A DNA stretch of 64,000 nucleotides, from NCBI GenBank assembly GCA_041905405.1, contig JAYRLC010000004.1, positions 62,001 through 126,000 on the forward strand, read 5' to 3'. Shown in pieces: positions 9,281-18,586 of the stretch. Source of the DNA: RAM1 sp041905405 (lineage in GTDB: Bacteria; Pseudomonadota; Gammaproteobacteria; Burkholderiales; Burkholderiaceae_C). The notes under the pieces were generated by a model. It did no database searches and had not been told where the DNA came from. It saw only the letters and a list, made by a program, of their open reading frames with translations. Position numbers and translations under genes: made by a program. Position 1 is the stretch's first letter. Each line of letters opens with the position of its first letter.

Positions 9281-9946
9281 ATGGCAACCCGATCCCTGCC
9301 CAAAATTGACTTTGCTGCCTTGCAGGGACAAGTGCTGGGTCAGTTCCGTGGTCTCAATCCCAACGATCCCGCGTCCTGGCCTGTGGTGCCGCGGTACGCG
9401 CTGTGCGTGGCGCTCATGGCGGCTATCGTTGTGGCGCTCTGGTTTGTGTGGCTTAGCAATTCCGACAGCGAGCTTACGGCAGAGCGTACGAAAGAAACAC
9501 AGCTGCGCGAAGACTACAAGAAGAAACTCACGCAGGCGATCAACCTTGATGCCTTGAAGCGGCAGCGCGAGCAGGTGCAGCAGTATGTGACGCAAATTGA
9601 GAAGCAGTTGCCAAGCAAAGCAGAAATGGATGCACTGCTTTCCGATATCAACCAGGCTGGATTGGGGCGGAGCCTGCAGTTCGAGTTATTCCGGCCAGGG
9701 CAGATCAGTGTCAAAGAGTACTACGCGGAACTGCCGATCACGTTGCGTGTGACAGGCCGGTACCACGACATCGGCGCTTTCGCTTCGGATGTAGCCAATC
9801 TTTCCCGGATCGTGACGTTGAACAATATCTCGGTGGGCCCCGGAGCCAAGGACAGCCTTGTCCTGGAGGCAACCGCCAAGACTTTCCGTTACCTGGATAC
9901 TGATGAAGTAGCTGCGCAGCGCAAGGCGGCGGGAGCGAAGAAATGA
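9281..9946 (+). CDS. pilO: Type IV pilus assembly protein PilO
   Basis: PilO is the partner of PilN in the inner-membrane alignment subcomplex. The 221-residue protein has a roughly 40-residue cytoplasmic region and one membrane helix (ALCVALMAAIVVALWFVWL). A periplasmic coiled coil (ERTKETQLREDYKKKLTQ) and a ferredoxin-like domain containing QFELFRPGQISVKEYYAELPI follow; that motif is typical of PilO. It starts four bases after pilN and overlaps pilP by four bases. Confidence 0.94.
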   Translation: MATRSLPKIDFAALQGQVLGQFRGLNPNDPASWPVVPRYALCVALMAAIVVALWFVWLSNSDSELTAERTKETQLREDYKKKLTQAINLDALKRQREQVQQYVTQIEKQLPSKAEMDALLSDINQAGLGRSLQFELFRPGQISVKEYYAELPITLRVTGRYHDIGAFASDVANLSRIVTLNNISVGPGAKDSLVLEATAKTFRYLDTDEVAAQRKAAGAKK

Positions 9947-10485
9947 GAGGGGTGGTGTTCTGGCCCATGGTGGCGATCACCATGCTCCTCTCGGCGTGCG
10001 GAGGTTCCGACAGCGAGGAACTCCAACAATGGATTGCCGAACAACGTAGTCAGACCCGGTCGCGCATCCAGCCCATTCCTGAGCCCAAGAAATTTACACC
10101 CCAAGCCTATTTGCAGGACGCCGCGACAGATCCATTCAGTAATCAGAAGCTGACGCAGGCGCTCAAGCGCGAATCCGCGCAGGCATCGTCCAATGCCGGC
10201 CTGATTGCTCCCGAACTTACGAGGCGAAAAGAGCCACTGGAAGCCTTTCCCCTGGACACCATGGTGATGGTTGGCAGTTTGGTGAAAACCGGGCAGCCCG
10301 TGGCGTTGTTGAAAGTGGACAGCCTGCTGTACCAGGTTCGCCCGGGCAATTACCTGGGGCAGAACTATGGTCGCATCATGAAGGTGAGCGAAAGCGAAAT
10401 CGTCCTGCGGGAAATCGTGCAGGACGGTGCAGGCGAATGGATTGAACGAACAGCCACATTGCAGCTGCAAGAGGGGTCAAAATGA
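9943..10485 (+). CDS. pilP: Type IV pilus lipoprotein PilP
   Basis: PilP is the inner-membrane lipoprotein that connects the PilN/PilO complex to the secretin PilQ across the periplasm. The 180-residue protein has a signal sequence ending in lipobox LLSAC with acylated Cys19. A flexible linker follows, then the beta-sandwich HR domain including VGSLVKTGQPVALLKVDSLLYQVRPGNYLG, the best conserved part of the family. It overlaps pilO and pilQ by four bases each, consistent with tight translational coupling through the operon. Confidence 0.94.
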   Translation: MRGVVFWPMVAITMLLSACGGSDSEELQQWIAEQRSQTRSRIQPIPEPKKFTPQAYLQDAATDPFSNQKLTQALKRESAQASSNAGLIAPELTRRKEPLEAFPLDTMVMVGSLVKTGQPVALLKVDSLLYQVRPGNYLGQNYGRIMKVSESEIVLREIVQDGAGEWIERTATLQLQEGSK

Positions 10486-12638
10486 ATAGGCAGAACTGGA
10501 CAGCTTGGCAATGGGCTCGAAAGATCGTTGCGTTGATGTCGCTGCCAATGCTGTCCATGGCGGCACTGGCGCAAAACTCGGTGCAGTCGGTAACGGGTTC
10601 CATCCAGGGTGGCACGGAAATCGTGCGCATTGATTTTGCCCAGCCGCTGACAGCCGTTCCGGCGGGCTTTTCCGTCCAGGCTCCCGCACGCATCGCGCTG
10701 GATTTCCCGGGCGTCACCAATGCCATGGGGCGGTCCGCGGTTGAAATCAATCAGGGCAATCTCAAGTCAGTGAACATTGTCCAGGCGTCAGAGCGCACCC
10801 GGCTGGTGCTCAATCTCAAGGCAGCTGCAGGCTACAAGGCGCAAATCGACGGGAAAACACTGCTTGTCCTGCTGGATTCCGTGGCGCCAGTGGCGGCGAC
10901 TCCCACCGCTGGCGCAGTGTTCGCGGAAAGCCGCAACAGCGATACCCAACCCCTGAAAGATCTTGATTTTCGCCGTGGCGCCGACAGCTCAGGCCGTCTC
11001 ATCGTTGATCTGGCCAACAACCAGGTGGGTGTGGACATTCGCCAGCAGGGGCAGAGTCTGGTGGTGGAATTTCTGAAGTCCAGCCTTCCCGAGGGCTTGC
11101 GCAGGCGTCTGGACGTTTCCGACTTTGGTACTCCCGTTCAATCGGTCACAACCTTTCAGGCGGGCGACCGTGTCCGCGTCGTCATCGAGCCGCGCGGCGC
11201 ATGGGAACATTCGGCATACCAAAGTGACAACCAGTTCGTGGTTGAAGTCCGCCAGCAGAAAATCGATCCGAACAAGCTGACACAGGGACCGGGGTTCAGC
11301 GGGGAGAAGCTGTCCCTGAATTTCCAGAATATCGAGGTTCGGTCGTTGCTGCAGGTCATTGCGGATTTCACCAACTTCAACATCGTGACATCCGACTCCG
11401 TTTCGGGGGGCGTTACGTTGCGTTTGAAGGATGTACCCTGGGATCAGGCGCTGGAAATCATTCTCCAGGCCAAAGGCTTGGGCATGCGCAAGACCGGCAA
11501 CGTGCTCTGGATTGCGCCGAAAGATGAAATCGCTGCCAAGGAAAAACTCGATCTGGAGTCGAAGGCTGCAATTCAGAGCCTGGAGCCCTTGCGCACTCAG
11601 GCATTCCAGCTGAACTACACCAAGGCCGTAGATATCGCCGCGCAGCTGACGGCGGGTGGGGCTGCGGCCTCGACCGGGGCGGCGGGTGGAGGCGGCAGCG
11701 CAAGAATCCTCAGTGCCCGCGGCAGTGTGATCGCGGAGCCCCGCACCAATCAATTGTTCGTGACCGACATTGCCTCCAAGCTGGAGCAAGTGCAGCAGCT
11801 CATCGGCAAGCTGGATATCGCCGTGCGCCAGGTGCTGATTGAAGCCCGTATCGTGGAAGCTTCGGACTCTTTCGGCAAGTCGCTGGGTGTACGTTTGGGC
11901 GGCAGCGACCTTCGTGGCGTTCGGGGTGGCGATGCCGGGTATTCGATAGGCGGTGCGAACCGCGTTGCGATAGGTGGCTCTTACAACGCGGTATCCGCAA
12001 CCACGCAGGAAAGCTCCGGCGCACTGGATACAACCAACACGAGCTTCGTGAACCTGCCCGCCATAGGCCAAGGTGGCTACACGCCGGCGACGTTCGCCAT
12101 TTCACTTTTCAGTTCTGCAGCTAATCGCTTTCTGAATCTGGAACTTAGTGCGCTCGAAGCGGATGGAAAGGGCAAGCTGGTATCCAGCCCCCGCATCGTT
12201 ACGGCGGACCAGACCAAAGCAATGATTGAACAGGGCACCGAGTTTCCATACCAGCAGGCCACTTCCAGTGGCGCAACGGCAGTGACATTCCGGCGTGCGA
12301 CCCTCAAGCTGGAAGTCACGCCGCAGATCACCCCCGAGGGCAACATCATTCTGGATCTGGACATCGCCAAGGACAGCCGCGGCGAGACAACGGCGGCCGG
12401 TATCGCCATCAACACCAAACACATCAAGACCCAGGTGCTCGTCGAAAACGGTGGCACCGTGGTCATCGGGGGCATCTTTGAATTGAACGAAAGCGAGAAC
12501 GAGACCAAAGTGCCTGTGCTCGGCGACCTGCCGGCAGTCGGCAACCTCTTCAAGTCTCGCCAACGTGCCTCTACCAAGCAGGAGATGCTGGTGTTCATCA
12601 CGCCCAAGATGATTTCGGACCGCGCTGCGGCCCGCTGA
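10482..12638 (+). CDS. pilQ: Type IV pilus secretin PilQ
   Basis: PilQ forms the outer-membrane channel through which the pilus emerges and, in competent species, through which DNA enters. The 718-residue precursor has a Sec signal peptide (about residues 1-30). Two AMIN peptidoglycan-binding domains follow (about 36-130 and 150-240), then the secretin short N-terminal domain (NFQNIEVRSLLQVIADFTNFNIV). A KH-like N1 domain carries a Gly/Ala-rich loop (TAGGAAASTGAAGGGGS). The C-terminal secretin domain carries the signature VPVLGDLPAVGNLFK. No pilF-like pilotin lies next to it. Confidence 0.95.
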   Translation: MNRQNWTAWQWARKIVALMSLPMLSMAALAQNSVQSVTGSIQGGTEIVRIDFAQPLTAVPAGFSVQAPARIALDFPGVTNAMGRSAVEINQGNLKSVNIVQASERTRLVLNLKAAAGYKAQIDGKTLLVLLDSVAPVAATPTAGAVFAESRNSDTQPLKDLDFRRGADSSGRLIVDLANNQVGVDIRQQGQSLVVEFLKSSLPEGLRRRLDVSDFGTPVQSVTTFQAGDRVRVVIEPRGAWEHSAYQSDNQFVVEVRQQKIDPNKLTQGPGFSGEKLSLNFQNIEVRSLLQVIADFTNFNIVTSDSVSGGVTLRLKDVPWDQALEIILQAKGLGMRKTGNVLWIAPKDEIAAKEKLDLESKAAIQSLEPLRTQAFQLNYTKAVDIAAQLTAGGAAASTGAAGGGGSARILSARGSVIAEPRTNQLFVTDIASKLEQVQQLIGKLDIAVRQVLIEARIVEASDSFGKSLGVRLGGSDLRGVRGGDAGYSIGGANRVAIGGSYNAVSATTQESSGALDTTNTSFVNLPAIGQGGYTPATFAISLFSSAANRFLNLELSALEADGKGKLVSSPRIVTADQTKAMIEQGTEFPYQQATSSGATAVTFRRATLKLEVTPQITPEGNIILDLDIAKDSRGETTAAGIAINTKHIKTQVLVENGGTVVIGGIFELNESENETKVPVLGDLPAVGNLFKSRQRASTKQEMLVFITPKMISDRAAAR

Positions 12639-12669
12639 ACGCAGACGATCACATTCAGGAAAAGAAAAT

Positions 12670-14601
12670 ATGCACTATCTGAAGTACCTCATGGGATTGG
12701 CGCTGGCCGCTGTACTGACTGCCTGTGGCGGCGGCGGCGGTAGCCCGGGGACTACGACTGGATCGTCCGGTGCCGGCTCCACCCCCGCAGCGGGAACGCC
12801 CACGCTAGTTGTGGAGCTGGTGGACGCCGCTGGTGCCAAGACAAATTTCGTCAGCGGCTCTGGCGTGACAGCGAAGGCGACCGTCAAGGATGCGAACGGC
12901 GCTGTCGTCGCTGGCAAGCTTGTTACCTTCAGTGGTGACGCAGCGCTTGTCAAGTTCAGTCCGCTGTCGGGTCAGGTGCTTACAGATTCAAACGGCGTGG
13001 CATCCATTCAGGTCAGCCCAGCCTCAATTTCAGCGTCCGGCGCCGGCTCACTGAACGTCGCGGCGACGATCGGAACGACGCTGCTCGCGGCGGGATTTGA
13101 TTTTCAACTCTCTGCTTCCAACGTGGCTTTGACTTCGCTGGATGTGGGAAGTAGTGCGCTCGCTTCGTTTGGAAATCGGGCAATTTCGGTTGTCGCTACG
13201 ATTAATGGCACCCCCGCTACCAATACGCCGATCCAGATTACGTTTCAAGCCAGTTGCGGTGTGGTCAGTCCTGCAACCGTAACGACAGACAATACGGGTC
13301 GCGCGGCCAGCACCTACTCCGCCAACAGCCTCGCGTGTGGTGGCAGCAACGTCTCGATCTCCGCGTCTGCACCGGGAGCAACTCCTGTGCAAGGCGCCAT
13401 TGCAGTCCAGGCACCGCAAGCCACGAATATCCAGTTTGTTTCGGCGACGCCGCAACTCATCTATCTGACCGGCTCCGCTGGCTCCACCCAGTCCCAGCTT
13501 AGCTTCAAGGTCGTGGATTCCGCCGGCGCCGCGCTACAGAACCAGTCGGTACAGCTGTCCTTGATCACCAATACGGGGACGGGCGTATCACTGAACACCG
13601 TTGGTAATTCATCGCCGGTCACCCTCACCAGCGATGCCAATGGTGTCGTTTCAGTTGCGGTGTTCTCTGGCTCAGTACCAACTTCGGTGCAAGTCCGCGC
13701 CGCATTGACGAGCAATGCCAACGTCGTGGCAACGTCCAATGTTCTGACTGTGGCGTCGGGGCGTCCCGTTCAGCGAGCGGCCAGCCTGTCGGCTGCCAAA
13801 TTCGCGATCGAGGGTGGCAACATCGATGGCCAGACCTCTGACATCACCATGTCCCTCGCCGACAGGCAGGGCAATCCGGTGCCGGACGGCACGCAGGTGA
13901 ACTTCGTATCGGAAAGCGGCGTGATGGTGCCCGCCAGCTGTGTAACCGCCGGGGGTTCGTCGCGATGCACGGTAGCTATTCGGTCCCAAGGCACCCGCCC
14001 TGCCAATGGGCTGGTCGCCATCATGGCTTATGTCCCTGGCGAGGAAGACTTTGTTGATGCCAACTTCAACAACGCTTATGACCAAGGTGAAACATTTACC
14101 GACTTGGGGAATGCCTACCGCGACGACAATGACAGCGGTGCCTATGACACGGGCGAATTCACGGTTCCCCGGGCAGGTTCGTCAACCTGCGCTGGCGGAA
14201 CAAATGGACGTGCCAATACCTGTGATGGCGTCTGGGGTATCGTCGATGTTCGGGCGCAGGTCAATGTCGTGTTTTCCACGTCCAATGCAAACATCGTTGG
14301 CACCGTGACCAACGCAACTGTGGTAGGCGGAACCGCGACGCAGGGCATCTTGACGCTGCGCATATCCGACGAGAATGGCAATAGTGTGGCGACCGGAAGC
14401 ACTATTGCGGCCACCATTGATTCACCCGTCTCTAGCGGCTGCACTGCAAACCTTCCCTTTACGACGTTCTCAAATCGCCTGACATCAGTCCTCTTCGACG
14501 TGTCTTTGACCAAATGCATCAAGGGCGATTCGATCACCATACGGGTCACATCGCCTGGTGGGACCATTTCGGCGAGAAAATTCGATATCACTACACCATG
14601 A
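12670..14601 (+). CDS. Large Ig-like (Big-1/invasin-type) lipoprotein encoded between pilQ and aroK
   Basis: This 643-residue protein has a lipoprotein signal ending LTAC (Cys19), then a Gly/Ser/Thr-rich linker. Several repeats of about 90-100 residues follow, each with the Big-1-like pattern VxDAxGxxVxGxxVTFS...TDxNGVASVxV. Residues 463-474 and 485-496 form two EF-hand-like acidic loops (DANFNNAYDQGE and DDNDSGAYDTGE), which suggests calcium binding. Paired cysteines occur near residues 196/223 and 424/433. It is presumably anchored in the outer membrane and acts as an adhesin or surface scaffold. Position directly after pilQ suggests, but does not prove, a link to the pilus. Its stop overlaps the aroK start as ATGA. 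The coding sequence looks less GC-rich than the housekeeping genes on either side. The exact function is unknown. Confidence 0.85.
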   Translation: MHYLKYLMGLALAAVLTACGGGGGSPGTTTGSSGAGSTPAAGTPTLVVELVDAAGAKTNFVSGSGVTAKATVKDANGAVVAGKLVTFSGDAALVKFSPLSGQVLTDSNGVASIQVSPASISASGAGSLNVAATIGTTLLAAGFDFQLSASNVALTSLDVGSSALASFGNRAISVVATINGTPATNTPIQITFQASCGVVSPATVTTDNTGRAASTYSANSLACGGSNVSISASAPGATPVQGAIAVQAPQATNIQFVSATPQLIYLTGSAGSTQSQLSFKVVDSAGAALQNQSVQLSLITNTGTGVSLNTVGNSSPVTLTSDANGVVSVAVFSGSVPTSVQVRAALTSNANVVATSNVLTVASGRPVQRAASLSAAKFAIEGGNIDGQTSDITMSLADRQGNPVPDGTQVNFVSESGVMVPASCVTAGGSSRCTVAIRSQGTRPANGLVAIMAYVPGEEDFVDANFNNAYDQGETFTDLGNAYRDDNDSGAYDTGEFTVPRAGSSTCAGGTNGRANTCDGVWGIVDVRAQVNVVFSTSNANIVGTVTNATVVGGTATQGILTLRISDENGNSVATGSTIAATIDSPVSSGCTANLPFTTFSNRLTSVLFDVSLTKCIKGDSITIRVTSPGGTISARKFDITTP

Positions 14602-15128
14602 CGCTGATCGCCCTCGTGGGCTTGCCGGGCTCAGGCAAGTCCACAGTGGGGCGTCAACTGGCGCGTCGACTGGACCTTGCTTTCCAGGATACTGATACGC
14701 AGATCGAGCAGCGGATTGGCTGTTCGATTCGGCAGTTTTTCGAAAGAGAAGGGGAAGACAGCTTCCGTGAACTCGAGCAAGCCGTTCTCGACGAACTGAC
14801 GCAGCAACAAAGTGGTGTGCTCGCCACTGGTGGCGGTGCTGTGTTGCGAGCTGAAAACCGGCAGCATCTACACAGTCGCTGCCAGGTCGTCTACCTTCAC
14901 TCATCACCCGAGGATGTGTTCCGCCGCTTGCGGCATGACACGCAACGCCCTCTGCTGCAGGTTGACGATCCACAAGCCAGGCTGCGTGATCTGTATGCCG
15001 CACGCGACCCCCTTTACCGTGAGACGGCCCATTTCGTCATAGAAACCGGCCGCCCGTCCGTGCCCACGCTGGCCAACATGATCCTCATGCAACTGGAGCT
15101 GGCAGGGGTCGTAGCGCACAAGCCCTAA
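14598..15128 (+). CDS. aroK: Shikimate kinase
   Basis: This kinase phosphorylates shikimate at the 3-hydroxyl in the chorismate pathway. The 176-residue product has the P-loop GLPGSGKST (residues 8-16), the shikimate-binding DTDTQIEQ and FREL motifs, GVLATGGGAV, and the lid arginines in DTQRPLLQ. ATG 14598 is chosen because the protein then begins directly at the P-loop strand and overlaps the preceding stop codon as ATGA; an in-frame start at 14514 would add 28 residues encoded by the lipoprotein gene. aroB follows 10 bases later. Confidence 0.96.
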   Translation: MTLIALVGLPGSGKSTVGRQLARRLDLAFQDTDTQIEQRIGCSIRQFFEREGEDSFRELEQAVLDELTQQQSGVLATGGGAVLRAENRQHLHSRCQVVYLHSSPEDVFRRLRHDTQRPLLQVDDPQARLRDLYAARDPLYRETAHFVIETGRPSVPTLANMILMQLELAGVVAHKP

Positions 15129-15138
15129 ACTTGGGGGC

Positions 15139-16245
15139 ATGCAATCTGCCCCCAGCACCCAGTCTGTCCAGAAAGTCGCGATCGATCTTGGGGATCGCGC
15201 CTACGAAATCCACATCGGCCAGAACCTGATCGACGAGCCCGCAACCTGGGCCGGTCTGCCGTCCGCTGCCACAGCGTTGATCGTCACCAACGAAACAGTT
15301 GCGCCGCTGTATGCACAGCGCCTGCGGGCCGCCATTGCACAGCAGCACAGGACCATTCATACGGTGTCGCTCCCGGACGGCGAGATGCACAAGCACTGGC
15401 AGACCCTGAATCTGATCTTCGATGCCCTTCTGGGCTATGGATGCGATCGCAAGACGGTGATCTACGCGTTGGGCGGCGGCGTGGTGGGCGACATGGCAGG
15501 CTTCGCCGCCGCGAGCTACATGCGGGGTGTCCCGTTTGTGCAGGTGCCTACCACCCTGCTGGCGCAGGTGGATTCCTCCGTGGGGGGCAAGACGGCGATC
15601 AACCATCCCCTTGGCAAGAACATGATCGGGGCGTTCTACCAGCCGCAGCGCGTGGTGTGCGACCTGGGTACGTTGCAGACACTGCCCGCACGCGAGCTGA
15701 GCGCTGGCCTGGCGGAAGTGATCAAGTACGGGCCCATTGCCGACATGGCGCTGCTGGGCTGGGTCGAAGCCAACCTGCCTGCCTTGCTGGCACGTGAGCC
15801 CGCCGCGATGGCCCACGCCGTGCGGCGCAGTTGCGAGATCAAGGCGTCGGTGGTCGGACAGGATGAGCGCGAATCCGGTTTGCGCGCCATCCTGAACTTC
15901 GGCCATACGTTTGGCCACGCGATCGAGTCGGGCATGGGTTATGGCGAATGGCTGCACGGCGAGGCCGTGGGCTGCGGCATGGTCATGGCGGCGCTGTTGT
16001 CGCAGCGGCTGGGCCTGGTCGATGAAGCCTTCGTTCGCCGCCTCACGACGCTGATCGAAAGGGCGGGACTTCCCGTCAAGGGCCCCAGGCTGGGAGCGGC
16101 GCGCTACCTTGAGCTCATGCGTGTTGACAAGAAGGCCGAGGCGGGTGAGATCCGCTTTGTCGTCATCGACGGTCCGGGTCGCGCGGCCGTGCGCGCGGCG
16201 CCTGACACGCTGGTCAGCGAAGTCATCGACGCCTGCTGCGCCTGA
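15139..16245 (+). CDS. aroB: 3-dehydroquinate synthase
   Basis: This NAD- and metal-dependent enzyme converts DAHP to 3-dehydroquinate, the second step of the shikimate pathway. The 368-residue protein shows the NAD-binding ALGGGVVGDMAGFAAA, the substrate region TTLLAQVDSSVGGKTAIN, and metal ligands in GLAEVIKYG, NFGHTFGHAIE and LHGEAV. It sits between aroK and dgt, the conserved proteobacterial order, and one base separates its stop from the dgt start. Confidence 0.96.
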   Translation: MQSAPSTQSVQKVAIDLGDRAYEIHIGQNLIDEPATWAGLPSAATALIVTNETVAPLYAQRLRAAIAQQHRTIHTVSLPDGEMHKHWQTLNLIFDALLGYGCDRKTVIYALGGGVVGDMAGFAAASYMRGVPFVQVPTTLLAQVDSSVGGKTAINHPLGKNMIGAFYQPQRVVCDLGTLQTLPARELSAGLAEVIKYGPIADMALLGWVEANLPALLAREPAAMAHAVRRSCEIKASVVGQDERESGLRAILNFGHTFGHAIESGMGYGEWLHGEAVGCGMVMAALLSQRLGLVDEAFVRRLTTLIERAGLPVKGPRLGAARYLELMRVDKKAEAGEIRFVVIDGPGRAAVRAAPDTLVSEVIDACCA

Positions 16246-16246
16246 C

Positions 16247-17392
16247 ATGGACGGCGTGCTCGCCCGCCATGCCAGCGACCCGGCGCGCTCGCGCGGTCGC
16301 CGCCATGTGGAGCCCGAGGCGCCGACGCGCAACGCTTTCCAGCGGGACCGCGACCGGATCGTTCATTCCACCGCTTTCCGGCGGCTGGTCTACAAAACGC
16401 AGGTGTTCCTCAACCACGAGGGTGACCTGTTCCGCACGCGGCTCACGCATTCGCTGGAGGTGGCGCAACTGGGGCGCTCGATCGCCCGGGCGTTGCATTT
16501 GAACGAGGACCTGGTCGAGGCCATCGCCCTCGCGCACGACCTGGGGCACACGCCGTTCGGCCACGCGGGCCAGGATGCGCTGAATGAATGCATGGCAGGA
16601 CTGGGCGGGTTCGAGCACAACCTGCAGAGCCTTCGCGTGGTGGACACGCTGGAGGAGCGCTATCCCGATTTCGATGGACTGAACCTCAGCTTCGAAACGC
16701 GCGAGGGCATCCTCAAGCATTGCTCGCGCGCCAATGCCGAAAGACTGGAAGCAACCGATCCGGGCGGGGTGGGCCGGCGCTTTCTGGACCGCACGCAACC
16801 CAGCCTGGAGGCACAGCTGTGCAATCTGGCGGACGAGATCGCCTACAACGCGCACGACATCGATGACGGCGTGCGGTCGGGCCTCATCACACTGGAACAG
16901 TTACAGGAGGTCGAACTGTTCGACCGCTTCCGGCGTGAGGCGCTTGCCGCCCATCCCGCCCTGCAGGGCAGGCGTGTGTTGTATGAGGCGATCCGTCGCA
17001 TGCTCAGTGCCCAGGTCTATGACGTGATTGACACGCTGCGGGCCGCGGTCGATGCCGCGCAGCCTCGCGATGCCGACGGCATCCGCCGCCTGCCGGCGAT
17101 CGTTGGCTTCAGCGAGGAAATGAGCCGCCAGTCCAGGGCTCTGAAGCAATTCCTGTTTCATAACCTCTACCGTCACCCGCAGGTCACGCAGACCACGCAG
17201 CAGGCGCAGCACGTGGTGCGGGACCTGTTTGCTGCCTACCGCGCCGATCCGGGCCAGATGCAGTCCGGATTCGCCGGGCGCGATGACAACGCGCGGGCGG
17301 TGGCCGACTACATCGCCGGCATGACGGACCGCTTCGCCATGCGTGAGCACGAGCGGTTGACGGGCCGCCGAGTGCTGGACGCCGCTGCATGA
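16247..17392 (+). CDS. dgt: Deoxyguanosinetriphosphate triphosphohydrolase (dGTPase)
   Basis: This HD-domain enzyme hydrolyses dGTP (or dNTPs) to deoxynucleoside and triphosphate and so tunes nucleotide pools. The 381-residue product has the HD metal ligands in TRLTHSLEVAQ and AHDLGHTPFGHAGQ and a third in DEIAYNAHDIDDG. The N-terminus RNAFQRDRDRIVHSTAFRRL is typical of the short dgt type. ATG 16247 is one base after the aroB stop. The longer frame opening at 16109 overlaps aroB by 137 bases and is rejected. Its stop overlaps the next gene as ATGA. Confidence 0.94.
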   Translation: MDGVLARHASDPARSRGRRHVEPEAPTRNAFQRDRDRIVHSTAFRRLVYKTQVFLNHEGDLFRTRLTHSLEVAQLGRSIARALHLNEDLVEAIALAHDLGHTPFGHAGQDALNECMAGLGGFEHNLQSLRVVDTLEERYPDFDGLNLSFETREGILKHCSRANAERLEATDPGGVGRRFLDRTQPSLEAQLCNLADEIAYNAHDIDDGVRSGLITLEQLQEVELFDRFRREALAAHPALQGRRVLYEAIRRMLSAQVYDVIDTLRAAVDAAQPRDADGIRRLPAIVGFSEEMSRQSRALKQFLFHNLYRHPQVTQTTQQAQHVVRDLFAAYRADPGQMQSGFAGRDDNARAVADYIAGMTDRFAMREHERLTGRRVLDAAA

Positions 17393-18576
17393 CACGTGTG
17401 GCGCCGGCGCTGATCGTCGTGCTGGCCGGTGTCAGTGCAGCGCTGCACGTCGGCAAGCTGCCGCCATCGCTGCCGGTACTGCGTGACGCGCTGGGCGTGA
17501 CGCTGGTGCAGGCGGGCTTCCTGCTGTCGCTGGTGCAACTGGCCGGCATGGCGCTGGGTGTGTTCGTGGGGCTGGCGTCGGACGGGTTGGGGCTGCGGCG
17601 CTGCATGGCCGCAGGCTTGCTGTTGCTGGGCCTGGCCAGTGGCGCTGGGGGCTTTGTGACCGACGCTGCGGGCCTGCTCGCGCTGCGTGCCGTGGAAGGC
17701 GCGGGTTTTCTGCTGGCAGTGCTTCCTGCTCCCGCGTTGATCCGCCGACTGGTTGCGCCCGGACGCATCGACGCCATGATGGGCCTGTGGGGCGCCTACA
17801 TGCCATTTGGCGCGGCGCTTGCGCTGGCCGGAGGGCCGCTGTTGATGGCGATTGTGGGTTGGCGCGGCTGGTGGTGGCTGCTGGGCGCGCTGTCATTGGG
17901 GGTGGCGGCCTGGTTCTGGCGCGCCGTGCCGCCCGATCCGCCGCAGGTCGACGCGACGCCATCGCTGTGGTGGTCGCGCCTGCGTTTGACGCTGGCCTCG
18001 CCGGGGCCATGGCTCGTCGCATTGGCATTTGCCATGTATTCCGGGCAATGGCTCGCCGTCATCGGCTTTCTGCCGTCGATCTACGAGCAGGCGGGCGTCA
18101 GCGCGGCAACGGGTGGCCTGCTCACAGCCTGCGCCGCCGCCGTCAACATGGTGGGCAACATCGGATCGGGCCGGCTGCTGCAACGGGGCTGGCAGGCCCA
18201 GCGTCTGCTCTACACCGGCTTTACCGCGATGGGGTTGGGGGCAGCGATGGCATTTGCGCCGGCGCTGGATGCGGGGCCGGGGCTGCGCTATGGCGCCGTG
18301 CTGCTGTTCTCGATGGTTGGGGGCCTGGTGCCCGGCACGCTGTTCGCGCTGGCCGTGCGCATGGCGCCGGACACCGGCGCGGTGGCGACGACGGTGGGCT
18401 GGGTGCAGCAATGCTCGGCCATCGGGCAGTTCGCCGGGCCACCGCTGGTAGCGTGGGTCGCGAGCAGGGCCGGGGGCTGGCAATGGACATGGGCGGTCAC
18501 GGGCGCGTGCAGTGTGGTGGGCCTGCTGCTGGCATGGCGCACGGGCGCGCTGCTGGCGGCCAGGCAGGCCCGATAA
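17389..18576 (+). CDS. Major facilitator superfamily transporter (CynX/NimT-like or general MFS)
   Basis: This 395-residue protein has about 12 hydrophobic segments in two halves separated by a short cytoplasmic loop (RAVPPDPPQVDATPSLWW), which is the MFS architecture. The substrate cannot be told from the sequence. It overlaps the dgt stop by four bases, so it is translated with dgt, which raises a nucleoside-related role as a weak possibility only. The weakly conserved GLASDGLGLRRCM after the second helix corresponds to the MFS loop 2-3 motif. Confidence 0.85.
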   Translation: MTRVAPALIVVLAGVSAALHVGKLPPSLPVLRDALGVTLVQAGFLLSLVQLAGMALGVFVGLASDGLGLRRCMAAGLLLLGLASGAGGFVTDAAGLLALRAVEGAGFLLAVLPAPALIRRLVAPGRIDAMMGLWGAYMPFGAALALAGGPLLMAIVGWRGWWWLLGALSLGVAAWFWRAVPPDPPQVDATPSLWWSRLRLTLASPGPWLVALAFAMYSGQWLAVIGFLPSIYEQAGVSAATGGLLTACAAAVNMVGNIGSGRLLQRGWQAQRLLYTGFTAMGLGAAMAFAPALDAGPGLRYGAVLLFSMVGGLVPGTLFALAVRMAPDTGAVATTVGWVQQCSAIGQFAGPPLVAWVASRAGGWQWTWAVTGACSVVGLLLAWRTGALLAARQAR

Positions 18577-18586
18577 TCCGCTCACC

